A DNA stretch of 64,000 nucleotides, taken from positions 1 to 64,000 of the forward strand of contig JABWBR010000020.1 of assembly GCA_013360405.1 (NCBI GenBank), in the 5' to 3' direction. Numbering within the stretch: the stretch's first letter is position 1; every line of letters begins with the position of its first letter. Shown in pieces: positions 35,133 through 45,064 of the stretch. This stretch comes from Saprospiraceae bacterium (GTDB lineage: Bacteria; Bacteroidota; Bacteroidia; Chitinophagales; Saprospiraceae). The translations under genes were made by a program, and so were the position numbers. The notes below the pieces were generated by a model. That model was not told the origin of the DNA, made no database searches, and saw only the letters and a program-made list of their open reading frames with translations.

Positions 35133-37999
35133 AATTATTTTTTACCATATGCAGCCTGGCGCTTGGGATGGCGCTACACGCACAAACACCCCGTTTTAAC
35201 CACCATCCGATGGGCGGCGAATGGGAGGATACCCGCGTCAAGAAGGTATATCAGGCAGAATCCGGTTTGCTTTGGTTTGGCGCTGATAGGGGGTTATTCC
35301 AATACGATGGCCGCAATTTTACCTTCCGGCCTTCAGGCGATTCCGTCCAGCGGGCAGCCACTGCTATTTACGAGGATCGCCAGGGTACGCTGTGGGTCGG
35401 CTATGAAGATGGGGCGGTTTTTACCAAATCCCAATCCGGCAAATTTGCTCTTTGGGCCCCACAGGAAGGTCTGCCAAAAGTAGCCATAACAGGTATTCTC
35501 GAAGACGGTAACGGTGTGTTGTGGTTGTCTACCTACGGAGAAGGCCTTTACTATTTTCAGCATAATCGGCTATACAGTTTTAATACCGACGACGGACTGT
35601 TGGGTAACGATATTTATGCTTTCGTCAAGGACGTAAACGGCAGGCTTTGGGCCGCTACGGATGGGGGTATAAGTATTTGCGCTTTGCGCGCCGGCAAAAA
35701 ATCGGTATACAATTTAACCCGTGCACAGGGATTACCCGACGATATCGTGCGCGCCATTTTGCCCGACGAAAAGGGCAATTGCTGGATAGGGACTTATGAT
35801 AAGGGTTTTTGTTATTTTAATACAAAAACCTGGAAATTTGAATACCCCTATACGGAGTGGACGTTTGGTGTAATCAACAGTTTTGAATTGTTTGAAGGCC
35901 GGGAATTGTGGATAGGCGCCGACGGACAGGGCTTATTCCGCTTCGATCTGCTTACCAAAAAACTCCAGCGGCTGGCTTGTTCTGATAAGTCGCTCGCTTC
36001 CAAAGTGTTCGACCTCCATAAAGATGTTGAAGGCAATATTTGGGTGTTGAACAATATTGACGGCATTTGCTCAGCCAACCGGCCGTTTGAGTTTATTCCG
36101 GGCCGGCTCGACAATATCCAGGCCGTCCTGGCAGATTCCAGGAACCGGCTATGGGTGGGTACGCAGGACGGTTTGTACCGCTACGAACCTGAGGGCAACG
36201 GCGCCTACGTACCCCAATTGGCCCATCTAACTCTTAATGTACTGAGTCTTTATGAAGATAATTTTCAAAATCTGTGGATCGGCACCTTTGGCGGCGGCGT
36301 GTACTGCTATCAACCTGCAAACGGTCGGCTGAGGCATTTCACAGAACAAGACGGCCTTACCAACGGGAGCATATTATCTATAGACGGCCACAACGAACGC
36401 CTTTGGATGGCTACGTTGGGCGGTGTTACCGAGTATACGTTGCAGGCCGACCCTTTGCTCTCCACTGCCGGCCCCGCCCATCGCAATTTTAATCAGGAGA
36501 ACGGGTTGGGTACTAATTTTATATACAAAGTATTTGTAGATAGCAAAGGGCGCACCTGGTTTGGCGCCGACGGCAGAGGTATTAGCGTATTGGAGAACGG
36601 ACGTATTACCAATTTTTCCCAGGCCGGCGATGTGCCCCTGAGCGCGGTTTACGCTATCACCGAAGATCAACGCGGGCATATATGGTTCAGTACAGCTAAA
36701 CAGGGCATTTTTGAATTTGACGGCAAGCACTTTTACCAACTTACCGTCAAAGAAGGTATCAGGGAGCAAGCTATCACCAGCCTGGCTACCGATAAAAAAG
36801 GTAATATTCTCGTCGTACACCAATCAGGGATTGATCTGCTCGACCCGCTGTCACGGCACCTCATTTATTTTGACGATGAGGTTGGGATACACAACATCGA
36901 TCCCAATCTCAACGCGCTTGCCACCGACAATAACGGCAATGTCTGGATCGGCGCCCAAAACCAGGTACTCCGCTATACGACACTTAAAGAAGAGCTGAGC
37001 ATTCACCCCCGCACCCTTCTGTATAACGTATCGGTATTCCTCGAACCGGTAAATATTTTGTTGCAAAACGAATTTGCATACAACCAAAATAATTTCATTT
37101 TTGAATTTGTAGGCCTTTGGTATACCGACCCCAAAACGGTGAAGTATCGCTATAAACTGGAAGGATTTAATCCCGACTGGATTATTTCAGGAGATCCCAG
37201 GGCTACTTATTCGAATCTACCCCCAGGGCAATACACTTTTACTGTATCGGCCACCGAAAACGAGGCTTTCGACCAGGAGCCGGCGGTGAGTTATAGTTTC
37301 AGGGTAAAAACACCCATGTGGAGGCGCCCCTGGTTTTTGATCTCCACAGTCTTACTGGTCGGCGGGGTATTATACTGGCTTATGAAACAACGCGAGTACC
37401 GCGTACAACGCGAAGCTATTTTGAATAAAGAAAAAATTGAAAGCCAATACGAAGCGCTCAAAAGCCAGATCAATCCCCATTTTTTATTCAACAGCTTTAA
37501 TACCCTCATCACGATCATCGATGAGGATCCAAAATTGGCAGTAGCATACGTCGAACAGCTATCCGACTTTTATCGCAGTATCCTTCAATATCGCGAGAAG
37601 GAAGTCATACCGCTTAAAGAGGAAATTACCCTGGTAAAAACCTATGCTTTTTTACTGAATACCCGTTACGGCGATAATTTTCGCTTGAACGTGTCTGTTA
37701 ACGGCGAAACTGCCTATGTGGCGCCGCTTACCCTGCAAATACTGGTAGAGAACGCCGTCAAGCACAATATAATCAGCAAAACGAAACCGCTAAACGTAGA
37801 CATTGTGCTGGAAGAAAACGCGTATTTGTCGGTCAGCAATAACCTGCAACCCAAGCTTACGCCGGAGCGCTCTACCGGCTTCGGATTGCAGAGTATCAAA
37901 GCGCGTTACGCCCTGTTGGTTGATAAGCCTGTCAAAGTGGAAGAAGACGGGTTTGTTTTTAAAGTGAGTATTCCAATTATCAAAAACGACCAGGCATGA
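35129..37999 (+). CDS. Two-component regulator propeller / LytS-type histidine kinase
   Basis: 956 residues starting with TTG at 35129; this start gives the signal peptide KLFFTICSLALGMALHAQ, which the next in-frame ATG at 35168 would lose. Residues about 30-620 are Reg_prop repeats (for example GNCWIGTYDKGFCYF, QNLWIGTFGGGVYCY) forming two periplasmic propellers, then a YYY domain (YRYKLEGFNPDW), one membrane helix (about 735-755), and a His_kinase domain with phospho-acceptor H784 in NPHFLFNSFN and an ATPase domain. It senses an external ligand, unknown here, and signals to the LytTR regulator encoded next. Overlaps both neighbours by 4 nt. Confidence 0.92.
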   Translation: MKLFFTICSLALGMALHAQTPRFNHHPMGGEWEDTRVKKVYQAESGLLWFGADRGLFQYDGRNFTFRPSGDSVQRAATAIYEDRQGTLWVGYEDGAVFTKSQSGKFALWAPQEGLPKVAITGILEDGNGVLWLSTYGEGLYYFQHNRLYSFNTDDGLLGNDIYAFVKDVNGRLWAATDGGISICALRAGKKSVYNLTRAQGLPDDIVRAILPDEKGNCWIGTYDKGFCYFNTKTWKFEYPYTEWTFGVINSFELFEGRELWIGADGQGLFRFDLLTKKLQRLACSDKSLASKVFDLHKDVEGNIWVLNNIDGICSANRPFEFIPGRLDNIQAVLADSRNRLWVGTQDGLYRYEPEGNGAYVPQLAHLTLNVLSLYEDNFQNLWIGTFGGGVYCYQPANGRLRHFTEQDGLTNGSILSIDGHNERLWMATLGGVTEYTLQADPLLSTAGPAHRNFNQENGLGTNFIYKVFVDSKGRTWFGADGRGISVLENGRITNFSQAGDVPLSAVYAITEDQRGHIWFSTAKQGIFEFDGKHFYQLTVKEGIREQAITSLATDKKGNILVVHQSGIDLLDPLSRHLIYFDDEVGIHNIDPNLNALATDNNGNVWIGAQNQVLRYTTLKEELSIHPRTLLYNVSVFLEPVNILLQNEFAYNQNNFIFEFVGLWYTDPKTVKYRYKLEGFNPDWIISGDPRATYSNLPPGQYTFTVSATENEAFDQEPAVSYSFRVKTPMWRRPWFLISTVLLVGGVLYWLMKQREYRVQREAILNKEKIESQYEALKSQINPHFLFNSFNTLITIIDEDPKLAVAYVEQLSDFYRSILQYREKEVIPLKEEITLVKTYAFLLNTRYGDNFRLNVSVNGETAYVAPLTLQILVENAVKHNIISKTKPLNVDIVLEENAYLSVSNNLQPKLTPERSTGFGLQSIKARYALLVDKPVKVEEDGFVFKVSIPIIKNDQA

Positions 38000-38760
38000 A
38001 AGTGCTGATTATTGAAGACGAGGCCGCAGCAGCAAGAAGACTACAGAAACTTATTCAGGATATCGATCCCACTATTGAGGTGATTGCTCAACTCGATAGT
38101 ATCGAAGCTACCATGGAATGGCTGGGCGCCAATGAACTCCCCGAGTTGATCTTTATGGATATCCATCTCGCCGACGGCCCCAGTTTTGAGATTTTTCATT
38201 ATGCGAAAATCGATAAACCGGTCATTTTTACTACCGCCTACGACCAATACGCCATCCAGGCCTTTAAGGTGAATGCAATCGACTATTTGCTGAAACCCAT
38301 CAAGCAAACCGAGCTGGAACAAGCTATCCACAAATTCAAGCAGTGGAAAAGTAATGCCGTTTTTGATTACCAGCAATTGGCAAAAGCTATGCAGCAGGAA
38401 AATCAGCCGCGCCGCTTACTCATTAAGCTGGGACAAACGATCAAGGTGGTCAATATGAACGAAGCCGCATATTTTTATACCGAAAATAAAATCACTTTTG
38501 TCGTCACTAAAGAAAGTAAACGCTATCCACTCGATTTTTCACTCGAAAAAGTAGAGGAATTGGTGGATGAAAAATCGTTTTTCCGTATCAACAGGCAGTT
38601 TATTGTGAATATTCAGGCTATCAAGGAAATGTACACATATTCCAAATCGCGCGTAAAACTCGAACTCGTCCCCCCCTGCGATCTCGATACGGTGGTCAGC
38701 ACCGAACGTTCACCCGTGTTCAAGCGCTGGCTCCAGGGCGGCGTTGAGGCAGAGGAGTAG
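37996..38760 (+). CDS. LytTR-family response regulator
   Basis: 254 residues. Receiver domain with acidic pocket E7/D8, phospho-acceptor D55 in LIFMDIHLAD and lysine in YLLKPIK; then a LytTR DNA-binding domain (about 140-250) including FFRINRQFIVNIQAIKEM. It is the partner of the preceding histidine kinase, whose stop overlaps its start (ATGA). LytTR regulators bind short direct repeats; no matching operator was identified. A hairpin (38783-38811) follows. Confidence 0.93.
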   Translation: MKVLIIEDEAAAARRLQKLIQDIDPTIEVIAQLDSIEATMEWLGANELPELIFMDIHLADGPSFEIFHYAKIDKPVIFTTAYDQYAIQAFKVNAIDYLLKPIKQTELEQAIHKFKQWKSNAVFDYQQLAKAMQQENQPRRLLIKLGQTIKVVNMNEAAYFYTENKITFVVTKESKRYPLDFSLEKVEELVDEKSFFRINRQFIVNIQAIKEMYTYSKSRVKLELVPPCDLDTVVSTERSPVFKRWLQGGVEAEE

Positions 38761-38782
38761 GCAACTGTGCGACCCCGTCACT

Positions 38783-38811
38783 TCAGGCGGTGATTTCAAA
38801 TCACCTCCTGA
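38783..38811 (+). terminator. Hairpin between the LytTR gene and the BNR gene
   Basis: TCAGGCGGTGATTT, two bases, then AATCACCTCCTGA: a 13-bp near-perfect inverted repeat 23 nt beyond the stop. The surrounding 38761-38865 region again reads roughly in 7-bp steps and shares the words ACGACT and GTAAGACT with the 3841 and 31098 elements. It may terminate both convergent genes. Confidence 0.5.
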
Positions 38812-38871
38812 ATTATCGCTGTAAGACTTTACGACTTGGGGACTATTCTATCTAATGCAGTCGACCATCTA

Positions 38872-41412
38872 CTACTCAAGATCAGAAACTACAAAAGCTT
38901 TAGCCTGCCTGAAGCCATCCCCTTCCAACACAGCAGCATAGATCCCTGCGGGCAAATCGCCGACGGGCAACCGGTACGAGTGCTCACCGGCAGGCATGGC
39001 GCGGTTTTCCAGTACGCGGGTCAACCGGCCCTGGGCGTTGTAAAGCGACAGCCTGACGCGGGTGGGCGACGGCAATTGCCATTCTATCGTAACCACATCG
39101 CTGGAAGGATTAGGATAAGGCGCTTTGAGTACCAATCGCTCTTTTGCAGGCTCGTTGCTTGAAGTGACGGGCGGCTCGGCCAGGTCGACCTGGTATACGC
39201 CAAGGCCGTGCGTGGCGATGCGCAGTTTGTCGTTGGCGGGCGAGTGGCTCAGGTGCATCACCATAACGGCGTCGGAGGGGCCTTCGCCGTAGGGCTCCCA
39301 GTTGTCGCCGCTATCATACGAAATATACAAGCCTACATCATTGCCCACATACAGATGTTGGGGGAAATCGGGATCGATAAACAGCGTATTGGTGGGCACG
39401 TCGGGCAGGCCGTTGTCGATGGCGGTCCAGGTGGCGCCGCCGTCGGTGCTGCGGTAGACGTGCTCGGTATTAAAACCGGAAAAGACCACGAAAACCGTCT
39501 CCTCGTCGTCGGGATGGAACACGATATCCATGGCGGTACGATTGGGCAGGCCGTTGATATACGACCAGGTGCTACCGCCGTTGGTGCTTTTTAAAATACG
39601 CGGGTCGTTAAAATTGGGCGAAGTGCCGATATATATTACGTCTTCGTCAAATGGCGATATAGCGATAGTGAGGATAGAGTTACCCCCGTCGACCAATGCC
39701 GTTGTGGTGGCTGCCCAGTTGGTGCCGCCGTTGGTCGACCTGTGCAGGCGTTGGGCCCCGGCATATAAGAGATTGGAATTGGTGGGCGCCAATTCGTAGG
39801 GGGCGTTGAAGTTTTTAGCTTCGCCGTTGGCCGAAGAAACGGCTGCCGAGCTAAAATTTACTCCTCTGTTGAGCGAGCGCTGTAAATTGAGGTTTTGCGA
39901 GGTGCCGTACACCACCATATCATTGTCGGGGTTAATAGCGGTACTCATACCGTCGCCGCCGATAACGCGCTGCCAGGCATCGCCGCCGAGGTAGATGGCC
40001 GTGGCGTTGTCCTGCATGCCGCCGATGGCGAAATTGGCATCGGTAGTAGAGTTAGAAAAATTGGCATAAAACTGCTGGCTCTGGAAGCCGCCGTTGCGGC
40101 CTTCCCAGTTTTCGCCGGCATCGGCAGAGAAAAAAATACCGCCGTCGGTTACGGCAAAAACATAGTGCGTATCAAAAGGCGAAAAATAAATGCCGTGAAT
40201 ATCGGCATGTACATAATTGGGCGGGCCTTCGGGGCCGCCCACGGGGGTAACACCGAAATCCCAGTTGTACCAATACGATTTCTGGATGGGGTTTGTGCCG
40301 CCGGTTGTCGACTTATGCATGTCGATGCCGCCGTATAATACCGTATTGGGGTTATTGGGCACGATGGCCACATCGTGGGAGTACCAACCCTGATAGGCGG
40401 CCACGTCCTTGGTACTCATCAGTTGCCAGTTTTCACCGCCGTTGGTGGATCGATAGAGCCCTCTGCTCACAAAAGCGTCGGCTACGGAGGCGTACATCAC
40501 GTCGGGTTGGTAAGGACTGATGGCCAGCATGGTTCTGCCGGTGTAATCAAAAGGCAGGCCTGGCGACAGGCTCCAGGTATTGCCACCGTCGGTGGAGTGA
40601 TACACGCCGGCATCGGGGCTCAGGTAAGCGCCGTGGCTCACCCATATTTTCGATGTATCTGCGGGGTGTATTTCGATATCCACGGCCATTTCGAGGTTGT
40701 GGGCGATTTCCCAGCTTTGCCCGGCGTCGTAGCTGCGGTAGAGTCCGCGGGTAGTGGCGGCCCACACCGAAGATGGGTTTTGCTGATTAATGACGATATC
40801 CCACACACCGGTAAGTTCGTCGTACGACCAGTCGAGGGTTTTAGACCAGGTGGCGCCGCCGTCGGTGGTTTTGAGTATGCCGATGCCGTAGGAGCCTCGG
40901 GTGAGGCGGTTGTATACGTTGGGGGCGGCGGCGGTGTAGTTGTATACTTCGCCGGTGCCGATATACATTTCGTTGGGGTCGTTGGGGTTGATGGCGATGG
41001 CGCCGACGCCCAGCACGGGATAGCCGGTAGAGATGCGTTCCCAGGCGTTGGCGCCCACCCCGGCGGTGGTAGTACGCCAGAGTCCTCCGCTGGCCGTGCC
41101 CACGTAGATGATATTGCTATCGAGGGGGTGGAAGGCCAGGCTGATGCTGCGGCCGCCGATATTTTTGGGCCCCAGGGCTTCCCATTGGGGGTTATTGGTG
41201 CGAAAGTCGAGTTCGAGGTTGCGCTGGGCGAGGGCTACGCTGAGGTGTCGGGCGTAGATGCGGCCGTCGGGCCAGGAGCGGGCGAGGCCCCATTGTTCCA
41301 TGGCCAGTCCGGCGCCGCTTTGGCGGGGAGCTTTTGATTTTTGCGCGCAAGCGAAAACACCTACCATCAAAGTCAGGAGCGCTGCATATCTCAGAGAACG
41401 AAACATCGTCAT
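38872..41412 (-). CDS. Secreted BNR/sortilin-type propeller protein with T9SS sorting domain
   Basis: 846 residues. After a signal sequence, residues about 55-740 contain repeated BNR/VPS10-like motifs (STDGGNTWSL, STNGGENWQL, STDGGATWTAI), each preceded by an FHPxD or SPxxPDxxYA strand, as in xyloglucanase-like and sortilin-like two-propeller proteins. The last ~80 residues (PYPNPSSDVVTIEW to AFVVSDLE) are a T9SS sorting domain. The N-terminus also contains a lipobox-like VFAC (C22), unusual for a T9SS cargo. No catalytic carboxylates can be assigned, so an enzymatic role is open. An alternative ATG lies two codons downstream. Confidence 0.87.
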   Translation of the reverse strand: MTMFRSLRYAALLTLMVGVFACAQKSKAPRQSGAGLAMEQWGLARSWPDGRIYARHLSVALAQRNLELDFRTNNPQWEALGPKNIGGRSISLAFHPLDSNIIYVGTASGGLWRTTTAGVGANAWERISTGYPVLGVGAIAINPNDPNEMYIGTGEVYNYTAAAPNVYNRLTRGSYGIGILKTTDGGATWSKTLDWSYDELTGVWDIVINQQNPSSVWAATTRGLYRSYDAGQSWEIAHNLEMAVDIEIHPADTSKIWVSHGAYLSPDAGVYHSTDGGNTWSLSPGLPFDYTGRTMLAISPYQPDVMYASVADAFVSRGLYRSTNGGENWQLMSTKDVAAYQGWYSHDVAIVPNNPNTVLYGGIDMHKSTTGGTNPIQKSYWYNWDFGVTPVGGPEGPPNYVHADIHGIYFSPFDTHYVFAVTDGGIFFSADAGENWEGRNGGFQSQQFYANFSNSTTDANFAIGGMQDNATAIYLGGDAWQRVIGGDGMSTAINPDNDMVVYGTSQNLNLQRSLNRGVNFSSAAVSSANGEAKNFNAPYELAPTNSNLLYAGAQRLHRSTNGGTNWAATTTALVDGGNSILTIAISPFDEDVIYIGTSPNFNDPRILKSTNGGSTWSYINGLPNRTAMDIVFHPDDEETVFVVFSGFNTEHVYRSTDGGATWTAIDNGLPDVPTNTLFIDPDFPQHLYVGNDVGLYISYDSGDNWEPYGEGPSDAVMVMHLSHSPANDKLRIATHGLGVYQVDLAEPPVTSSNEPAKERLVLKAPYPNPSSDVVTIEWQLPSPTRVRLSLYNAQGRLTRVLENRAMPAGEHSYRLPVGDLPAGIYAAVLEGDGFRQAKAFVVSDLE

Positions 41413-41465
41413 GGGTTTTATAGATAGTTACGTATTTTGAAAGCACTAAGGTATGAAAAAAGTTC

Positions 41466-41528
41466 AGCAGTCAACAGTCAGCAGTCAGCAATCCACAGTC
41501 CGAAATCCGCAATCCGAAATCTGAAATG
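41466..41528. repeat. Single-arm heptamer array upstream of the Dna2-like gene
   Basis: AGCAGTC, AACAGTC, AGCAGTC, AGCAATC, CACAGTC, CGAAATC, CGCAATC, CGAAATC, TGAAATG in 7-bp register. The array drifts from the AGCAGTC word (as at 3121) to the CGAAATC word (as at 34437), so it joins two families seen elsewhere. It is translated in the upstream extension of the following frame, which is why that extension is rejected. Confidence 0.85.
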
Positions 41529-41562
41529 GATATCGTATTTTGCAGCAAGAAAAAACCAATCT

Positions 41563-44500
41563 ATGTCCTCAGAGGCGTTAGCCGTTTTATTATTTAAAGA
41601 AATAGAAAAAATTGCCCGCAACCAGGAGTTGGATACCGCGGGCAAAACGGACGCCTTGTACCGGCTGTTGAGCCTGATATTTGTCGAAGCCTCCAAAAAG
41701 GAGCAGTTGCTTTTTTCCACTTTATTTGCGCGAATGGCTTATGTGTGCCACCAGCAACAAATTGAGAGGCGGCTGCAATACTATTTGCACGCCTTTCGGC
41801 GAATGGCCACCGACAGGCGGCAGGGGCAGGAAGCGGCCGGCGTGGCGCTGGGGCTGAAAGTAAATGCCGCTATCATTGAGGCCCTGTGGCAGACGCCGGC
41901 GCCTGAGAGCCTAACGCTCCTATTACCTACCGACTGGCCCATTCCCTTTGCCACATCAAAGGCCCAGAGCTTCCGCGCCAAAGCCCGCGTACTGGCGCTT
42001 TCCGACGAGCCCGACAGCAATACGCTTGTTGCCCGCGACGAAGCGCGCCCCGAAGATCCCATCCGCATATCGTACAATATCACCGGCCACAACGACAATT
42101 TTGAACTCACCATAAAAACCCTGCGCAGCGTATTCGGCTTCCCCACTGCGCTCAATCTGCTCGACGTAGAAATCGACCAGGAGGGCGTGTACCGGCCCAA
42201 AGCCATCGTGATCGCGCCCGACTACCTCCTCGACGTGTCGGCAGTGGCCGAGGCCTTCCGCGATGGGCAGGTCGATCCCTGGGGATTTCTGCTGAAGCGC
42301 TTCCTGCCTTTTGCGCCTTCCGCAGCTCTTGTAGTGGGCAACATCGCCAACTACTTCCTCGACCAGCTGATGACCTTTCCCGGCATCACTTTCCAGGATT
42401 TGCGCCAAAAACTGTTTCACACCAACCCTCTTGCGTTTTGTCTGTTTTCAGATGGCGAGATCAAAGCCATTTTACAAGACATTCAAAAACACTACGTTAC
42501 TCTCAACCAAATGACCAAAGGGGGCTTTCAGGCTGAAAATATCAGCCCCGAAGATTGCACCCTGGAGCCTACCTTCTTCTCTGAAACCTACGGCCTGCAA
42601 GGCCGACTCGACGTCTTTTACCGCGACCCCACGGGCAGTTCGCGCTCAGCCATCGTAGAACTCAAAAGCGGCAAGCCGTTTATGCCCAATGCCTACGGCA
42701 TCGGCGCTTCGCATTATATCCAAACCCTGCTTTACGACCTGCTCATCCGCTCGGCCTACGGCAAGCAATTGAATCCCATTTGTTACATACTTTATTCCGG
42801 ACAAGAAGAAAAACCGCTGCGTTATGCGCCGGCAGTCAAATCCCTGCAATACGAGGCCCTGCAGGCCCGCAACCAGTTGGTGGCCATCGAGTGGCTGTTG
42901 TCGGGGCTCAGCGCACAGGGCGACGACTTGCTCGATGCCGGCAGGAAACTATTCGGCAAACTCAACCCGCAAAATTTCAAAGGCTTCGTCCAGCGCGATA
43001 TGGCCTTGTTTTATCAGGCCTACCAAGCTCTTAACAATCTGGAGCGCAAATATTTCGTCGCTTTTTCGGGGTTTATCGCCCGCGAGCAGCAACTGGCCAA
43101 GACCGGGCAGCAGGGCATCGACGCGCCCAACGGCATGGCGGCGCTGTGGCTCAACAAATTGGAAGAAAAACAGGAAAACTTCGAGGTGCTCAGTCACCTG
43201 CAGGTGATCAACAACCGGGCCCGCGAAGAAGACCCGCTGATCATCTTTTCGCGCACCACCAAAACCAATGCCCTCGCCAATTTCCGAAAGGGCGACATCG
43301 CGGTTTTGTACCCCCTGGCCGACGACGTCCTGTCGGGGCAGATATTCAAATGCACCATCGTAGAAATGGTTAACAACGAGGTCATCACGCGGCTGCGCTC
43401 GCCCCAGTTTAACGACCGCATTTTCAACGAAATAGACTACTGGAATCTCGAACACGACCTGCTCGACAGTTCCTTTAACTCGCTGTATCGCAGTCTGTTT
43501 GAATGGACGCTCACCACTCCTGGTAAACGCCGGTTATTGCTCACCCAGGAAGCGCCTCGCGAGGGAACCCCCATTGAGTTGGCGCCGATAGAAGAGCTCA
43601 CCGAAGAACAATTCGCCATACTCAAAGCGGCCCTCGGCGCGCCCGATTATTTCCTGTTGTGGGGACCGCCGGGCACCGGCAAGACGAGCCTGATGCTCAA
43701 ACACATGGTTGGCTGGTTGTTGGCGCATACGCGCGAAAACGTGCTTTTGCTGGCGTACACCAACCGGGCTGTAGATGAGATATGCGCTTCCATCGAAGAA
43801 CTCGGCGGCGATATTAGCCGGCATTACCTGCGCATCGGGTCGCGATATTCCACCGAACAGCGATTCCTGCCGCAATTGCTCGACGCCAAAACCTCGAAGG
43901 CGCGCACCCGCCAGGAGTTGTTGGCCGTCATTGAAGGCCACCGCATCATAGTGGCCACCGTGGCGGGCATCATGGCCAAACCCGAATTGCTGCAGCTCAA
44001 GAAATTCCAGCGCGTCATCATCGACGAAGCTTCGCAGGTGCTCGAGCCGGCGCTGGCGGGGTTATTGCCTCGTTTTGAGCGATTCATCCTCATCGGCGAC
44101 CATCAGCAGTTGCCCGCAGTGGTCGCCCAATCGCCCCAGGCCTCTGCCGTCGACGACCCCGATCTGCAGGCGCTCGGCATGTTGAACCTGCGCAACTCGT
44201 TTTTTGAAAGGCTGTACAAGCGTTGCCAGTCCGAAGGCTGGAATTGGGCCTACGCGCAATTGAGCCACCAGGGGCGAATGCACCAGGACATCATGACATT
44301 TCCCAACCAATATTTTTATAATAAAACCCTAAAAATACTGCCGCCGGGAACCCGCACCCACGAAAGGCAAAAGTCGCCGCTCCCCCACCCCGACCTGGGC
44401 GGCCTCGACAAACTGGAGGATCTGCTGTGCCGGGAGCGCAACATCTTTTTGTCCACACCGGTAGACGAAAGCAGTGCCAACCAGAAAACCAACGTACACG

Positions 44501-44904
44501 AAGCCACGCTAGTAGCTGATCTGGTGGCTCGCATCCAAAAGCTATACGCCGCTTCCGGGCGCGATTTTAACGCCGGCAGTCTGGGTATTATCACTCCCTA
44601 CCGCGCCCAGATCGCCCAGATCAGGAGCGTACTCGAAAAACAGGGCATCAACCCCGCCATGCTCACCATTGATACCGTAGAGCGATATCAGGGTGGCGCA
44701 CGAGATATCATTCTGTTATCGCTGTGTACCAATTCGCTCAGTCAGCTCAGCGCTTTGATATCGCTCTCCGACGAGGGTACCGACCGGCGGCTCAATGTGG
44801 CGCTGACCCGGGCGAGGGAGCAGGTGATTGTACTGGGAAACCGGGAGATTTTGGGCAATAGCCCGCTGTATGAGGCCTTGATGGCAGACTGTCGAGGATG
44901 GTGA
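41563..44904 (+). CDS. Dna2-like fused RecB/Cas4-type nuclease and SF1 helicase
   Basis: 1113 residues from ATG 41563; the frame is open to 41437 but that part is heptamer repeat. Around residues 345-370 a PD-(D/E)XK nuclease shows LQGRLDVF and then IVELKSGKPF, with HYIQTLLYDLL as the following helix. The C-terminal half is an Upf1/Dna2-type SF1B helicase: Walker A GPPGTGKTS (about 703), IIDEASQVLEP, GDHQQLPAVV, TVERYQGGARDIILLS and LNVALTRAREQVIVLGN. The fusion of these parts is the Dna2 arrangement, suggesting 5'-flap or DNA-end processing; a role in defence is also possible. Gene stands alone. Confidence 0.87.
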   Translation: MSSEALAVLLFKEIEKIARNQELDTAGKTDALYRLLSLIFVEASKKEQLLFSTLFARMAYVCHQQQIERRLQYYLHAFRRMATDRRQGQEAAGVALGLKVNAAIIEALWQTPAPESLTLLLPTDWPIPFATSKAQSFRAKARVLALSDEPDSNTLVARDEARPEDPIRISYNITGHNDNFELTIKTLRSVFGFPTALNLLDVEIDQEGVYRPKAIVIAPDYLLDVSAVAEAFRDGQVDPWGFLLKRFLPFAPSAALVVGNIANYFLDQLMTFPGITFQDLRQKLFHTNPLAFCLFSDGEIKAILQDIQKHYVTLNQMTKGGFQAENISPEDCTLEPTFFSETYGLQGRLDVFYRDPTGSSRSAIVELKSGKPFMPNAYGIGASHYIQTLLYDLLIRSAYGKQLNPICYILYSGQEEKPLRYAPAVKSLQYEALQARNQLVAIEWLLSGLSAQGDDLLDAGRKLFGKLNPQNFKGFVQRDMALFYQAYQALNNLERKYFVAFSGFIAREQQLAKTGQQGIDAPNGMAALWLNKLEEKQENFEVLSHLQVINNRAREEDPLIIFSRTTKTNALANFRKGDIAVLYPLADDVLSGQIFKCTIVEMVNNEVITRLRSPQFNDRIFNEIDYWNLEHDLLDSSFNSLYRSLFEWTLTTPGKRRLLLTQEAPREGTPIELAPIEELTEEQFAILKAALGAPDYFLLWGPPGTGKTSLMLKHMVGWLLAHTRENVLLLAYTNRAVDEICASIEELGGDISRHYLRIGSRYSTEQRFLPQLLDAKTSKARTRQELLAVIEGHRIIVATVAGIMAKPELLQLKKFQRVIIDEASQVLEPALAGLLPRFERFILIGDHQQLPAVVAQSPQASAVDDPDLQALGMLNLRNSFFERLYKRCQSEGWNWAYAQLSHQGRMHQDIMTFPNQYFYNKTLKILPPGTRTHERQKSPLPHPDLGGLDKLEDLLCRERNIFLSTPVDESSANQKTNVHEATLVADLVARIQKLYAASGRDFNAGSLGIITPYRAQIAQIRSVLEKQGINPAMLTIDTVERYQGGARDIILLSLCTNSLSQLSALISLSDEGTDRRLNVALTRAREQVIVLGNREILGNSPLYEALMADCRGW

Positions 44905-44991
44905 GGGAGAGAGTGTGGGAGGGAGAGAGGGGGAGAGGGGCGAGGGGGTGATTATTGCTGAGTGCTGAGTGCTGACCGCCGAGTGCTTTTA
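44905..44991. repeat. Purine-rich and GCTGAGT heptamer tract
   Basis: After the stop codon comes a G/A-only stretch of GAGGGAG-like words, then GCTGAGT, GCTGAGT, GCTGACC, GCCGAGT, GCTTTTA at 44957-44991 in 7-bp register. GCTGAC resembles the right arm of the 3121 array. Confidence 0.65.
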
Positions 44992-44999
44992 AACACAAA

Positions 45000-45024
45000 A
45001 GGCGGACCGATGAAGGAGCCGCCT
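45000..45024 (-). terminator. Terminator of the small gene at 45065
   Basis: On the minus strand AGGCGG, a 13-nt loop and CCGCCT followed by TTTTGTGTTT form a standard rho-independent terminator about 40 nt beyond the stop at 45065. Confidence 0.7.
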
Positions 45025-45064
45025 CTTGACATGCTTTGGATATGTTAACAGTGATAGATGTCGG

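Noticed and set aside
40375-41337. 320-codon plus-strand ORF
   Set aside because: It is antisense to the BNR/T9SS gene. Its Gly/Val/His-rich composition is the mirror of that coding strand.
41437-41562. N-terminal extension of the Dna2-like protein
   Set aside because: These 42 codons are the translation of a heptamer array; ATG 41563 starts the recognisable protein.
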